From: an uncultured Oribacterium sp.
Lineage (GTDB): Bacteria > Bacillota > Clostridia > Lachnospirales > Lachnospiraceae
Reading direction: 5' to 3'
Length of the DNA stretch: 64,000 nucleotides
Assembly (NCBI GenBank): GCA_946413525.1
Contig: CAMKKZ010000021.1
Location: 1 to 64,000 of the forward strand
In this document: piece by piece, positions 19,301 through 26,900 of the stretch
Position numbering within the stretch: position 1 is the first letter of the stretch
How the letters are laid out: every line of letters starts with the position of its first letter
The notes under the pieces: generated by a model
Databases searched by the model: none
What the model was told of the DNA's origin: nothing
The model's input: the letters and a program-made list of their open reading frames with translations, nothing else
Program-made: the position numbers and the translations under genes

Positions 19301-20353
19301 ATCACCTGCGGAATCCAAATCGTCTTCTGAATCCGCATCCTGTCCATCTACGTCATTCTCCGCGGCGACGCCCTTTTCATTCTCTGACGCGTCATTCTCA
19401 TCCGCACCCGCATCCTCGACTTCACCCGAATCCTCGGAAGAATCCGAATTCGCCGTCTCGTCAGCGGAATCTGTATTTCCTGCCTCCCCGGTACCTTCTG
19501 CCGCGTCATTGGCATCCCCGACGTCCGCGGCTTCCGCATCCTCTATGTTCTCAGAGTCCTCTTCACCATCCTCATCAATCTCTTTATCCGCATTTGCCAT
19601 ATTATTATCTTCTGTATCAAGATTATCTGCAGCATCCGCTTTCTCTTCACTTCCACTGTCATCCGAATCCAAATCTGAATCCGCAGCCTCGGCTTCTTCC
19701 TGATTTGAATTCACATCCTCTTCAAGCCCCTCATTGTCAGCGTCTGCCACATTCGCGTCTTCACCGTCTGCATTATCCGCATCCATATTATCGGCATTAA
19801 CCTCATATCCCCCGCCATCCTCATGATTCGAATCCTCATCCGGATTTCCCGCAGCATTAAAATAGGAAGCTTCCGCGTCATCACCGCTTCCCTCTTCCCC
19901 ATTATCCACGTCATCGGCTTCCTCTCCCGAATCTTCTCCGGCTGAATTGCCTGCCTCCTCATCTGAATTTGCATCGCTCTCACGCTCAGAAAGCGAAGTC
20001 CCGTCAGAGTCGTCTTCAAACTCAGACCCCGTATCCGATACGCCTTCGCTGTCATCTTCATCAGCATCAAGGGCAGCTTCATCGGACGGATCCTCAGCGC
20101 CCCCATCCGATGGCTCATCCCCATCGTCCATCAGCATCAGGCCCGCGACATCACTTCCGGCTGCGTCCATGTCAGACAGGCCATCCTCTGCCTGCCCATC
20201 AGAATCGATTATAACAATGTCCTGGCCGCCCGTCTCCCCGGCAGCCTGGACGCCCGCCAATCCCCCGCCTGACAGATTGCCAAATGATCCCTGACTGAAA
20301 GTCATCATGACAGCCAGTGCAAGTGCCGCCAGTCTCTTTCCCTTTCGTTTCAT
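4364..20353 (-). CDS. Giant wall-anchored beta-helix adhesin (5329 aa) with MARTGG sorting signal
   Basis: Begins MKRKGKRLAALALAVM, a secretion signal ending near residue 36, after an AGGAGG site. Approximate layout: 45-435, D/E/A/N-rich acidic stretch; 520-3110, right-handed beta-helix repeats with many NGGGxY and SGNxA turns, in four modules that each restart with a cap of the type LDLNGxxL (near 525, 1467, 1894 and 2738); 3135-3350, an extra folded domain; 3375-3490, Ala/Glu/Asn linker; 3490-4740, long adhesin-like region; 4748-4878, SdrD-B-like; 4920-5105, CnaB-like; 5123-5258, SpaA-like. The C-terminus is MARTGG (5293-5298), a hydrophobic segment and a basic tail, the layout of a sortase signal but without LPxTG. 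It should project from the wall and bind a host, mucus or microbial surface. No sortase gene is in the window. The frame is uninterrupted over 16 kb. Confidence 0.9.
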   Translation of the reverse strand: MKRKGKRLAALALAVMMTFSQGSFGNLSGGGLAGVQAAGETGGQDIVIIDSDGQAEDGLSDMDAAGSDVAGLMLMDDGDEPSDGGAEDPSDEAALDADEDDSEGVSDTGSEFEDDSDGTSLSERESDANSDEEAGNSAGEDSGEEADDVDNGEEGSGDDAEASYFNAAGNPDEDSNHEDGGGYEVNADNMDADNADGEDANVADADNEGLEEDVNSNQEEAEAADSDLDSDDSGSEEKADAADNLDTEDNNMANADKEIDEDGEEDSENIEDAEAADVGDANDAAEGTGEAGNTDSADETANSDSSEDSGEVEDAGADENDASENEKGVAAENDVDGQDADSEDDLDSAGDVSDAEGVSDAVDAEVTDDAGEAVDSDSTENAEDVAGDADDADAAGNAGSADNTDDNEDFEESQDSQDSEAEDGEPEDDYGSALVISEKTVEALSEGAATATGREEAADSLLGEDDGEEEASLQELSEFNAGDEGYSYNYDESSHTLTISLSNDFNEDLVVLDTFREGDEGRLTVELDLNGHTLRPKGKKNNTGITVFGKLVVMDSSEGKTGKIDGAGLSQVRGIEVAARGELWLMGGTVCNFSTKGNGGGITVNEGGKLMLAGGRVSGNKASENGGGIFAYSAKSVTFETKNGEKSVVSNNEAKNGGGIAFAVFSEDEADYDDMEKASWSMDGLVLYGNRATVNGGGVYFDAKADVTVKGSALISGNTAKKNGGGMYFYAQGSALRLKNGGRIAGNTAEEENGGGVYMNGLDSVFYLGEGGLLGVPTNTAIDAEGQWRKAEKAAAEEKASSAGTGSDLAEAAASGVTEVDEDDLSGAEYGADAYSDHDDLSDIEAAELLALRGNLAELGKGGGIYINWRSRIEAAGGKISGNRAYIDGGGFYLYSENNYFSELSLKNAIIENNVLGDYLNGNRHGAGGYMYRYMKLIEIENTLFRNNRGASHGGGFYVDYYTGSGDVTVTSVSISKSVFKGNHIEAVPTGGAGAGFYIHESGRGRVVISDSLFTGNMSDTAGCYAGGGYIYRNAATIERCEFLNNRTGGSGAGFCMDQWSGYTDRDVILEDCLFENNISYWERRGYSGAGFCQGGGISLTVKGNTIFRNNYCSNEGGGIYATPTDTYLENGTRIYGNLSNGTGGGGRFGRLHIPDGVEIYDNYSKGSGGGFYASSLLMDGGLVTRNRANSNGGGFFVNALIEMTGGEVSANTAGSGGGIDLELNADGSFISGGKIVNNTATGSGGGIYAFSTTYKSHLLTLKGNVEISGNKASGNGGGIRTYYNPHILVEQNAAIVRNEANYGGGVYIETYGDGSEEPAYPWGFHLNGGLLRDNHARTSGNDMGARSYQDSNPAWSRISYRLEAPGESAAWYDEKNYVYHTEAVDNLEENAELAIMDFDPVKPSRKDVYNYFTYKDYDGFVAENVKTGKKYVSVQAAVSDEMTDTEEGTRSVRMLQDSMENVSIPAGYPVILDLNGKNLRAPRLGSVITVEKEAVFTLQDNSVEQSGKVTDGKGTGIVLPEGLTYQWPTWRYGGGVYVRDGARFYLEGGSITNNNANVGAGVYLSDEAEMLMTGGSVSGNSGAGVYVYYGYEKDRDPEKGANFTSNGITYSYWNRGATFTMEGGEISKNTGRGIQLTSASRVFLKGGKITGNAGGIRTDVIRVNRNNERLSNIVMTGGEISENKVNDHGAGIYLYDQGRADISGGVIKDNVVNNNGYYGGGIYMASDWTGLILSGNALIMGNSAGYGGGIFYNTTGANTYLKMEGGAVYGNKSSLGTGMRGSDIYLIQNSKNVELRDASAMGSEDYNCWLDEVSFGKYVTLSQDIPDMTAKLAEGILCLQAIKDHEIKGAARIGEKSYNTLQAAVNEAKDGDVIYLLKNLQESVLLNQPKSLTVDLNGYELKGAKQQVFYLDKVLGTLTLRSTIEEDDANREKADDNQENYVKVNKGRILSPDGADMRAIHINGGHVVLDGIKISGFHSSGSGGAVYVNSNTTRVNNVSTYYDASFTMKGKSVIEDCSTDSEGGAIYADLYNDGNWNGSATSVVIEDGSIIQNCTALSHGGAMRVHFDRFIRSDAMADELDDDGNPVLDEEGNPKQKSKGNQLLIHGGSLFTGNKSVNQYGGAIYVTGYNNWNNYMNTPLSYRDDIRIYDTTITGNTAIYGGGLTLYCGFMHIGKEGYETVVSNNRAMEEDGGIRITGSNTHTKVWLTDLTVTGNKAKNYGGIYATVPIEMKGCLIEENEANMLDGWCGGLYVSGAKNFDGVKNGLVKYYKDNVTSFVSMDDMPGEMTEEEKKQEALEIAEGMAEDYFEELKAALTTLVEDTDILNNRAVNAGGLRFQIVPDGTVFRRVKINDNYTVSSGGGIMGGYYSSDYEKGAVLLFDQCEFKGNEASDGAVLCTQLATLTIEFRDCEISGNIARNSNATGGLYLGSWNVNMSDPETVPGLILSGSTAIKDNTGRGVYITRFRTIMKDQVEISGNHLKSGTGGGLFQDSGSLAITGGTISGNTAVDGGGLYVYNEQNEAFKELFKQYIDGKDVRIEKNTATGSGAGILLGNYTVFELRQGTVTENTAAANGGGVYVNYSKSHFILSGGKLYDNHANLGQDVYDSYNSSYRTSQVTLIRASDMFLDEAGTDQARTGIAWIDERNDNLYYDEVKGIMPYALPLTLNYKTAKSAAAVRNLEGGLYTVYNSVQEAIEAILSGKHGEFAGQEKPEIILVDDVTENVQIPGEADVVLNLNGFTLLGNGSSAISCSGDVRIVDEKKTGENAVNNGVKVYPAKEGAIGTITGTAGQAGGGVHVTNGGNATLSSGQIANCRAGGVSNSWSYGGGAVCIDAGTFTLEKDGALRGNRTNYYGGAVLIRNTSGKFVMTGGVIEDNTVVNNHGIIANNTGKVAISGGVIRNNLVGSSGIICNVGNGTVNIGGPDEEHKVQIINNTAKVRGGAISMDDGKVYLSNVLMQGNTVTYARQGSGNAVAGSGGAIYQGGGTLYINEGTEVRGNKASRGGGIYQNGGTAYMMGGLITENIADIGGGIAQYPLNNMTFMVSRGEVAGNFTTLYGSGNDIYSWYEGTQYDFSHPELITNKPKFTIMAAMLMGNEEYNAWKDDTYKGSNRTAPVISNSENASVGGQYITGSILSSCNLQLTAAFYETPVDDEFDSDVYIEDFHLESENYGSGITDGTVTWAENKPEQLARRDEIAAKEKRAKDMAGQEGWELVSDGEHAGMYLHDGKYYEPDQMAEWDAGYDSSTNNLLVRSYDSFTYSFLLSIAPKKGAASGKTRKVHPWVEIELPCDVTEAEFEESSLTEVFKGTPSYSIRTVDGVTYQKVSGYWVHEMTDAGSVMRSFTIRIYAMKNGDTLRPRFRAWIEGNEANDTGAVLQNASEQESAALAEAEEEAAAAFAELNGSGNAENAANAENTENAANVENSESASKAANVSKPESAVEASKAENAGNVEEAEESESAALMGDEEDNTNNNNNNNENNGGSGADGSGTSAASAHRPVTEFYSPVITISAIPKYNAAIDYNSELAYDGYFDLKNGVEVSEEDYKNAKKEGNTDIIHGMMVGYGVMVSLYNDVIDGLKGIELPEKSLEFDLSFKGKLYYNGSPLFPDGSENADKAEGAPYIWAYKENMDTPMGKQLGDDSVYNRTMDWNDEDDLVKTTRYAFNAAPYNSGGNKGSNSNNSCFSGGSWKITGQQPAYGEKETTLHVSVSNYVLNGDKDPNKNAYPNRNSADVEDPRFKTPQVKPFTAGYIQVVYPYDDDDIKAAFRAEYGVGIQGYLSVAMEAAVSHFSAKGRSGVDAVSYDDSDGLKAMNTYYDLADPENLYNTVREGETLPLANCEMRYGDNYSFNDFGRYLSEGGGPASTISKTAYFLNKDRGTLTGQEGKGSTPINSVVYAGGTVGFSSNVYSTEDISRPKFYINAKDRNTLIDNYNDYDYMTAMNLLQKFDAEVYHPAYMNAYVDKAFTSNSQYNSLPDGWRMVEDKNGKVSKETVKVPIQVVTSEARAEWDGAEVQKPLNYTLTVLYAAKPDVNGEPAGNWEKIYKTDADGNVSDDGGAADMDKYHEENMLYFSTLEELEATGRTCVALLFEFRDMVIRDKRSVSVYTYLDVTDDFTKTGNTYITTNDARGWATYRRYYKEVWRRPGDANQRAQNIRNILYNYTYPSDGSYEPQPIYEDWEERMNNRVVFGMDESSEGAGDSLADRSSWERKVYKLVPVDPDSSGNADGENGEPEGDGEGTDGSTESQTEYEAVFDRMEVFKGYTYFMEECHKQFNGYIKTQYKNGLRQKGTHNGWDRGNVLLLYTLDTAINIGNTDIPTGSNEPQVSYNVSSGERIVNYRMDPSISLSSNATATELMKNGTQEVRVNIKVELTDNLTFRNGSVNFEYTKKNSFTADQMEWEIQVLDGGRGLMLTTYVTDVDKALPYITFACDIGDINDETKDVKTGDALEAKTTIWAEYQEINRLAAEAHTSVATNTVNKENSNVIKKDVGVILTEIGEDMVYELNYINGAEGSANIRLADVMPYFKSKNDNGGITGDSRGSEFHGAYRIRQVDVVFQDNDSYQNFIDENGNGGIRYTASGGKVPQTNTDRDKEAVKAILAKISTGAALPLEEGESVTRTYDAEKYTVSYQIDSDILTQEAGKDNGIVLYGFFPNLSGLKKVTETVENADGSTTTVEKQKKHGVTLRVICTAKSAVTETDEQGNVRHQLLKAANGETQEGGDKYINNFYFSGGDFNEEPTNILHSTDVGISVVARKITGYVWLDKSHDDRYGSGTDDSRLGKVKVELLAKQTDESYAPAVNVLGDVIAPVYTSEAAGTYGEYTFRNLGPGTYKVQISDPEKLYKSEKDWKNEQPLPFGKLGLTKLYRKNSGVDNGNRGIYAGEAKPGSNLVARTEEILMKSKEDLGSSSYTSANWNFGLYYMIPKVEKTWKNMVFAPADGTVVSFTLKGVLGDPLDSGSEGSGTPEGGAGDPTGQPPEGETGGDTPELIYENVITMTASTNTNNRKLTVRTDNKDLAPRLSDYQGGTFEQDGPTMPKDEEYPAYVWRMKEEDAKKLPIPAVVYRDNKAYHVNYTLTESMTGGTTDKESVFTNLVTKPYSTSGSSGSEGTGDVFLHVEATNTRVLSAFDFLKVDERHKTVPLTGAKFKLFKSRSDKDVVDPATADQNGDGKPDGKLADGDLVQVIGLSDGTYRVKNAYETTASVTEMEPGKEDGSEMLGKLLVKDLPAGAYWLMESVAPDGYGLPGGYWKLTITPGDGNEDPHHIAVRGSVQSQPKVEGSDINGTSFVLPNKAGLLMARTGGSGTRRILAFGFFAAAFGAAGLLFARKRRRAA

Positions 20354-20423
20354 TGTCTACCTCCTATCTAAAACAACCTGCCATGCAGAACGTTATCTGA
20401 AAACATACAGCTCATTTAATACA

Positions 20424-20452
20424 ATAATACATCCTTGTCTTAAAGGCGTCAA
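20424..20452 (-). promoter_or_regulatory. SigA promoter of the giant adhesin gene
   Basis: Minus-strand TTGACG (20447-20452), exactly 17 bases, TATTAT (20424-20429). The expected start point is near 20417, giving a leader of about 60 nt that carries the AGGAGG site just before the ATG at 20353. The surrounding DNA is AT-rich. Confidence 0.75.
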
Positions 20453-20819
20453 ACAATATAATAGGTAATATATTAACATTTTCATCCAATAAATTACCCA
20501 TTCTGATAGGTGAAAAAATTTTATCATAATCCAATATCCGAATTCATGTTATGTGAATAATAAAATAAAAAATTATTCAGTATTATTTGAATTTTTGCGT
20601 TACATAGCAAGACAGAACACCTTAGTCCCTCCGCGCCTCCCTCTAGCTTCAGCCCAAAGCTCTCGAATCCATCTTTTTTTGCAAGCCATCACAACGGCTC
20701 TGTCAACCTTTCATCCCTCTTTATTTAACTGTTCAATGCCCCTGGAAATCTGAACAAAACATGCCTGAAGGCATAGTTTATACCTAGGCAAAAAATGAAG
20801 CCTGCCCTTTTCAAGCTAT
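20453..20819. other. Intergenic region upstream of the giant adhesin
   Basis: AT-rich up to about 20600, then unremarkable. At 20753-20786 there is a chimeric hairpin: its left half (GAACAAAACATGCCT) matches an element at 43981 and its right half (GCATAGTTTATACC) matches the palindrome family at 43938. No gene is supported here. Confidence 0.6.
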
Positions 20820-20857
20820 AAAAACCGCGGCATACCTCACAGTATGCCGCGGTTTTT
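20820..20857 (-). terminator. Terminator of the second giant gene
   Basis: A perfect stem: AAAAACCGCGGCATAC (20820-20835), loop CTCACA, GTATGCCGCGGTTTTT (20842-20857). It can act in both directions. It is the counterpart of the terminator at 1262-1301. Confidence 0.9.
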
Positions 20858-20979
20858 CAAAACTCTTATACTCCGGATCAACTCCGGATCAGGATAATAT
20901 CTTTAAAAAAGTATTATCCAAAACGATAACGGATCGCCGCCAGGCAGGCGGTCATTTGGTTTCGCAAAAAGAAAAGCTA
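20858..20979 (-). other. 3' untranslated segment shared with the lipoprotein gene
   Basis: Contains the hairpin GGATAATA (20892-20899) / TATTATCC (20912-20919) and flanking bases that align closely with 1302-1379. Both sit between a stop codon and the same terminator, so two unrelated coding regions end in the same untranslated tail. Confidence 0.75.
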
Positions 20980-23900
20980 CTATCTTCTCACAAACCTTCC
21001 TTTCCTTCGGCTCACCCACCATCCGCACGCGCCCGCGATGATCGCGAGGAAGCCGATTGTCAGGATCCGCCTTGTTCCGGGTCCGCCGGTTCTGGCCATG
21101 ACAAGCCCCGGCGAATTCTTGACCGTGAGGATATATCCATCCTGTTCATCCTGTTCGGAAGACGGATTCCCGGCATCACCGGCTTCCGCCTCCGTCCCGG
21201 TATAGGATTCAATGGACACATATCTCGTATCCGTATCTTCGGACGCCGTCAAGGTGCCGTCATCCGAAATAGTGAACTTGATTCCCTTTGCGAGAGGCAC
21301 ATATCCTGCCGGAGCCTGGGTTTCCACCAGTTCATAATCCCCGGCGGGAAGCGCCCTTACAACGATCTCCTCCTTTCCGATGCTGATATCCTCAGCAAGG
21401 TACGCCTGGTAGGAATCCCCATTCAGCCGCAGCAGCCGGAACCTGGCCCCGTCCAGCGGCTCTCCCTTCATATCTGTCTTCATAAGACGCAGAAGGAACC
21501 TGGAATTCACAAAATGAACGTCATTTTTCGCGGCGTCCGGATCGATAACGCCATTCGTTACGCCGCTGCCTTTTTTAATCTGGGCATTTTCACCACCAAC
21601 GCGGTAAACCGTGCTGTATCCGGCTTTTTCACCGTCCTCGCCGGTCTCCATGCTGTAATCCTGTTCCGTAACGGAATATTCCCAGGTCACCGGGACATAG
21701 ACGGTCAGGCTTTCCCCATGCTTAAGCGTAAAGCTGTAAATCCCGTTGCCGGACTGAGGGAAGCTGATCGAGCCTTCAAACTCGCGCGCCCCGGTCTTCC
21801 CGGCATCGTCCGTGCCACCGTTTTCGGTATCCGAGCCACCGGCCGCGGTCCCGTCACCATCATTTGCTTCCTCCTCGTCTGTCACCGGTGCCTGCCGCCT
21901 TTCCAACGTCCGAAGGGTATGGCCTGCCGCCGAAGGTATTGTCAGAGTGAAAGCGAAGTCCTTGTCCTTCTCCCCGGCATTGCCCGTGACCTCCTTACGA
22001 ATGACCAGCGGGACGAGGGCCTGGGTATTGGTAATGGTGACCGTCGCGTTTTCATAACGGTCCACGGTTTCCTCCGCCGTCTCCATTTTTTTCTGAGCCC
22101 TGTCATTGCCGCCGCTTTCGCTGACAAAGATCGCGTTAGTATTCAGGTTGACCGGTTTCAAAGTTACCGGATCCACCCCGCCGTCCGATTCTCCCGTCAG
22201 CTCATAGCGCGCCACATAGTTGTTTTTTGCCTCCCGTATAATGTATTTTGCCCCAATGGGAAGGTTTCGGAATTCCATGTACTCCCCGTCCTTCAGCCAG
22301 AAAGTCGTCTCCTCAGTCCTTCCATCATCGCTTACGCTGTAATACCCCCTGTTTGTATTCAGGACGCTGTTTGGCAGCAGCCCGCCCGTGAATTCGAAGG
22401 AAAGCTCGAAACGTTCATCCTTATCCACGGAAAAGCCTTCGCCCACCTTCTCATGCAGCGCCACCACCTTTCGGATTCTCAGCGTCTGGTAATTGTCCAG
22501 CCTGTTCCGGAAGGTCACAAGGATCTTTTCTCCGTCCTCCGCTGTCTCCAGCGCGGTCGAAAGGGAAGTCTCCTTCATGGTATTCTCCCCGGAGGACTGT
22601 AATACATGCTTCCCGGAAGTGCTGCCGGAATCGGTAATGCCGAAGGACGCGTAATAATCACCGCCATCCTCGGTAAACTGATACTGCGCCCCGGAGGGGA
22701 TATCCTTGAAAACGGCATTTTCTCCATCCTTCAGCCGGATATTGACCAGGCCGTTCCCTCTTTGATCCGTGGTAAAACGGGCCAAAACCCCGTCTCCGCC
22801 ATCCGTCACGGTATACTCGAAATTCTCCAAAAGCCCTGTAAAGGTGGCAAAGAAAGGATACTCCGAAAGCTCCTCCTCCATCCTTGTACCCGTGACAAAC
22901 TTCGCCAGCGTGATGTCCAGAAGCTCCTTTTCAGGTATATATGGCGTATTTTCAAAGCGCACCGTATACTCTTCGGCCCCTTCGACCGTGCCGGTGATCA
23001 CCTTCGGTTCTTCCCTGACCTCCACAAAGTTGCTGTTCCGCGCCTCCGTGATGGTATAGGAAGTCCCCACGGGGATGTCGGAGAATACCATTGCGTAATC
23101 CTCCCCTTCCCGGAGAGTGAAGTCCGCCTTCCCGTTCTCGAAGACCACGCCGCCGATAACCTGCGTACCCTCCGAAAGAATCCGTTCGCCCTGGAGCTCT
23201 ATGGTGAAGGCAAAGGCCTGACTGGATTCCGCACCCACAACTTCCTTGAGAACCTTAACGGAACCATAGGAAGCAGAGGATGTATTGGTAATCACGACGG
23301 ATTTGTTCACGCTGCCCAGGAGGCTTTCCAAAACAACCTTGTTCGCGATCTCCTCCGCCGTACGCATAGCTGCGGAAGTATAGCCCTCAATCGTTTCCTC
23401 GTAATACCGGTATCCGGCATTATCGTCAAAGACGTGGAACACATACATCAGCGTATTGTCGTCGATCCTCACCCAGCCATCATCTTCGCTGACATATTCA
23501 TCCTCCGGAAGGAGCGGCTTCTCCGTATCCGAAGAGGATCCGTCGGAGCTGCCGGAACTGCCGGAGCCACTGGAACTGCCGGAGCCACTGGAACTGCCGG
23601 AGCCTTCGGTGCCGGAAGCCTCGCCATCGGTTGATGTGCCGCTGCCCGTACCGTCTCCGGAACCGCTCCCGGAGCTGCCGCTTCCTTCGATAATGACGGC
23701 CGATCCGCGTCCGGAGGTGTCACTCCCCCTGGCACTCAGATTCGTAATACGGGCATAGCCGTTCCCGCTGTGACCTGTCTCCGTTCCGCCGTCCGGCGCA
23801 GCGAAGGATTCCGTCCCGGCTTTGGTATAGGCTCCTGATTCCATCAAAGTACCCACATGTCCTGAGCCGCCTGCGCCAGGAGCGTAGCACAGTGGCCCAT

Positions 23901-26900
23901 ATCGCTTGGAAAGTGTTTTATTTGACGCATTGCCGCCGTACCAGCCGCCGCCCCAGGACACATTTGTGTCATGGCCGGCCCCCTGGCCAAAGGAACCGAG
24001 CTCATAATAAGGAGTCTGAGCAGACTTGGATTGTCCCCCGCCCGCCGGCGTATTATAAAGAGCCTGGTTACTCCAACTTGTATCCTTAATCCAGATATAG
24101 GTATGGCCGCTTATTTCGGAGCCGTCTGTAACGCGCTGGATGCTCTCGCCTTCCTCGCCTCCTCCTGCGCCGCCGCTGCCGGCATGCTGGTTACCGCCAT
24201 CGTGGTTCGAATATTCCATCGCGCCGCCACCGCCGCCGGCCACCAGCAGGACAGCGTCCTTATCGTTTTCCAGACTGGACAGAACACCGGTTTCTTTCGC
24301 GATATGTGTCGCGCCTCCGCCGGAACCGGCCCTTGAATACTGCGAGCCATTCACACCATGGTTATCCAGACTTCGTCCGTTTCCGCCACCATTATACCCG
24401 CCTTTAACATAACCATTCGCCGTTCCCGTATTCACCGCACCCTGGCCGCCAACGGCGATATACAGCTTATCTCCCTTATTGAGCATCACAATGCCCGAGG
24501 AATAACCGCCCTTGCCGCCGTCATGCTTTTTATCACGCACTTCCGCCAATGGAACGTTAGGATAACTGTATGACTTATCTTGATACCATTTTTCAAGAGC
24601 ATCCTCAGGTATTCCGCCACCCTGGGCGCCCCATACCTCCAGCTTATACAGCCCGGTAGCCGGAGCCGTATATTCCTGGATGCCGCCTGTATACGGGAAT
24701 TCCCCACTCGGCTCCTTGAAAGTATTGATGATCGTGACCCTGCCGCCCCGAACCAGGGCCTTGTTGTCGATACCGCCGACACTGCTGGAATACTGGGCAT
24801 TTTCATCGTCCATCACCTCATAGGCATAGTAATTCACGCCGTTTTCCAACAGTATATCAAAGGTATAGGTCCAGACATCATTGACCTTCTTCCATTCCCC
24901 GCTATCGCTGTCTGTATCCGCAACCTCCACATATTCATCGGAAAGCACTTCCGTCCCGGATCCTGTGAATTGATTTCCACTGGCCGATGGGTAGAATTTA
25001 TTCCGGATAAGGTCATACATTCCATATTTCCCGGTCTCGTTCTCGATAACCGGAATCATGTCGGAAACCACCTCATTCCCCTTCTCAACCCGGAAATAGT
25101 ACATCCGCCCCTGGAAAGGGAAATTTTTACTGTACGACCGGAAAAGCAGGATATCCGGATTTAGCGGACTGTCATTAGTCTTCTTTCCGGTATTATAGAA
25201 GCTCTGGCTGCCGTCCCGGACAAGCCAGCAGCCGCTGGTATCCATGATGACGGCATAATCCTTGCCGGGCACGTATACATCCTTAATTGTCTGGTTCGTT
25301 TCACCGCTGTTACCACTCGTATAAGAATTAAACAGGAAGCTTGTTCCCTCAATCTGTAAGCGGTAGCCGCTGTGAGTTTTGTCAAATAAATAGGAAGAAA
25401 ACACACCGAAATTGGTCGTTGCCTTTTTCGTCCCCCGGAACTTCGTCTTAATCGTATAAGAATCATCGGAAAGATTAAGCCCGGTATCAATATACGCGTC
25501 CGAAGTATTCTCGATGTACTCAACCCGGGTATAGCCATCCGCCGCCTCTGTCCCGCGCTTTAACAGCTTGACATTGATATTCCGGGGCCTTGCCGCGTCG
25601 TAATCGTTCACCCATTCCTTTGTCACAGTGATCCCTCTCCGGGTCTGCTGATCCTCCTCCGGAATCAGGTGCACGACGGGGGTAGCCCGGTCCGCCGGAT
25701 CCACATTCACGTCGTTCCATTTTTTGTATACGATAATTTCGCCGTCCAATGCCCGGGAGTTCTTCACATAGTAATAGGATTCCGTCCCGATTTCAGTACT
25801 CTCCAGCCCTTCGATGGTAAAGCTGCCGTCACCCAGTACCTTCACCACGTGTTCGGCGCCGTCCGAGAGATAATTGAGAGTGCCATCAGCCGTCTTTCGT
25901 CCGCTGCCGTCCAGCCCCTGCGGAGCTTTCGTTTCGCGCAGGACGTAGCTTCCGGCCTCCAGCCCCTCGAAGCGGACCAGGCCGTTTGCATCGCTTGTGG
26001 CAAAGATCTCCTTTGTCGGCGTGCCGTTGGCGACCCATTGTCCATTCCCGTCCTTCTTCATCGGCTGGAATTCCACCGCGCTCCGCAGGCTGAATTCCGC
26101 GCCCTCCAGACGGCGCGTAATATTCTCCGCATCCACCTTCAGGAACTTCACATTCCAGAAACGCGGCGTGTTGTACAGGATGTGGAACAGGGTGTCCCCC
26201 TTCTCGCTGTCCCCGTCATGGGGTACGGCCTCATAGGAAACCGTGTCATCCTCCGCCTTCACCTGTTTTTGCACGCTTACGGAAACATCGAAATTCGTTG
26301 TGCCGCTGACGATCACCCTGTACTCCGTATCCGAAAGGACGTAATTTGAGTTCGCCGCCAGCTCCTTCATGGTATAGGTGCCCTTTTCCAGATTGCGGAA
26401 AACGGCAATGCCGATGGAGTTCGTGGTCGCGACCATATGAACCTCGTTCCCGTAATCCGAGGTACCATTCAGTTCAAAGGTCGTATCCGGGATAGCGACC
26501 CGGGTACCATCCTCAAACTTGTAAATGTAAACATCAGAATGCAGCCTCGGCAGATTCACCACGGTGTAATCCCGCCCGGAATAGTCATGCTCCAAACGTG
26601 ATGCCGAAATAGCAATAGCCGATGCGTCATTATACGAGGCATTGCTGGAGGAAGCGATTTCATTCGCCGACGTGCCGTCAGCCGAAGTACCAACCGCGGC
26701 ATTACCATCCGAAGAAGTTCCCTCCTCGGCCGCCTCATCGTAATCGATCAGCACCTCCCTTTTTCCTGTGATCACCACGCGGTGCTCCGTGTGGTCTTCC
26801 AGCCAGTCCGGAGTCGATTCGTACTCGGAAAGGATATAGCTTCCCTTCTCCACATTCTGGAAACAAAGATACCCGTTCCGGTCCGTGTACTCAATCTTGT

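Noticed and set aside
20956-22602. 548-codon plus-strand open frame at the end of the second giant gene
   Set aside because: Antisense to well-defined SpaA/CnaB domains and lacking any family signature.
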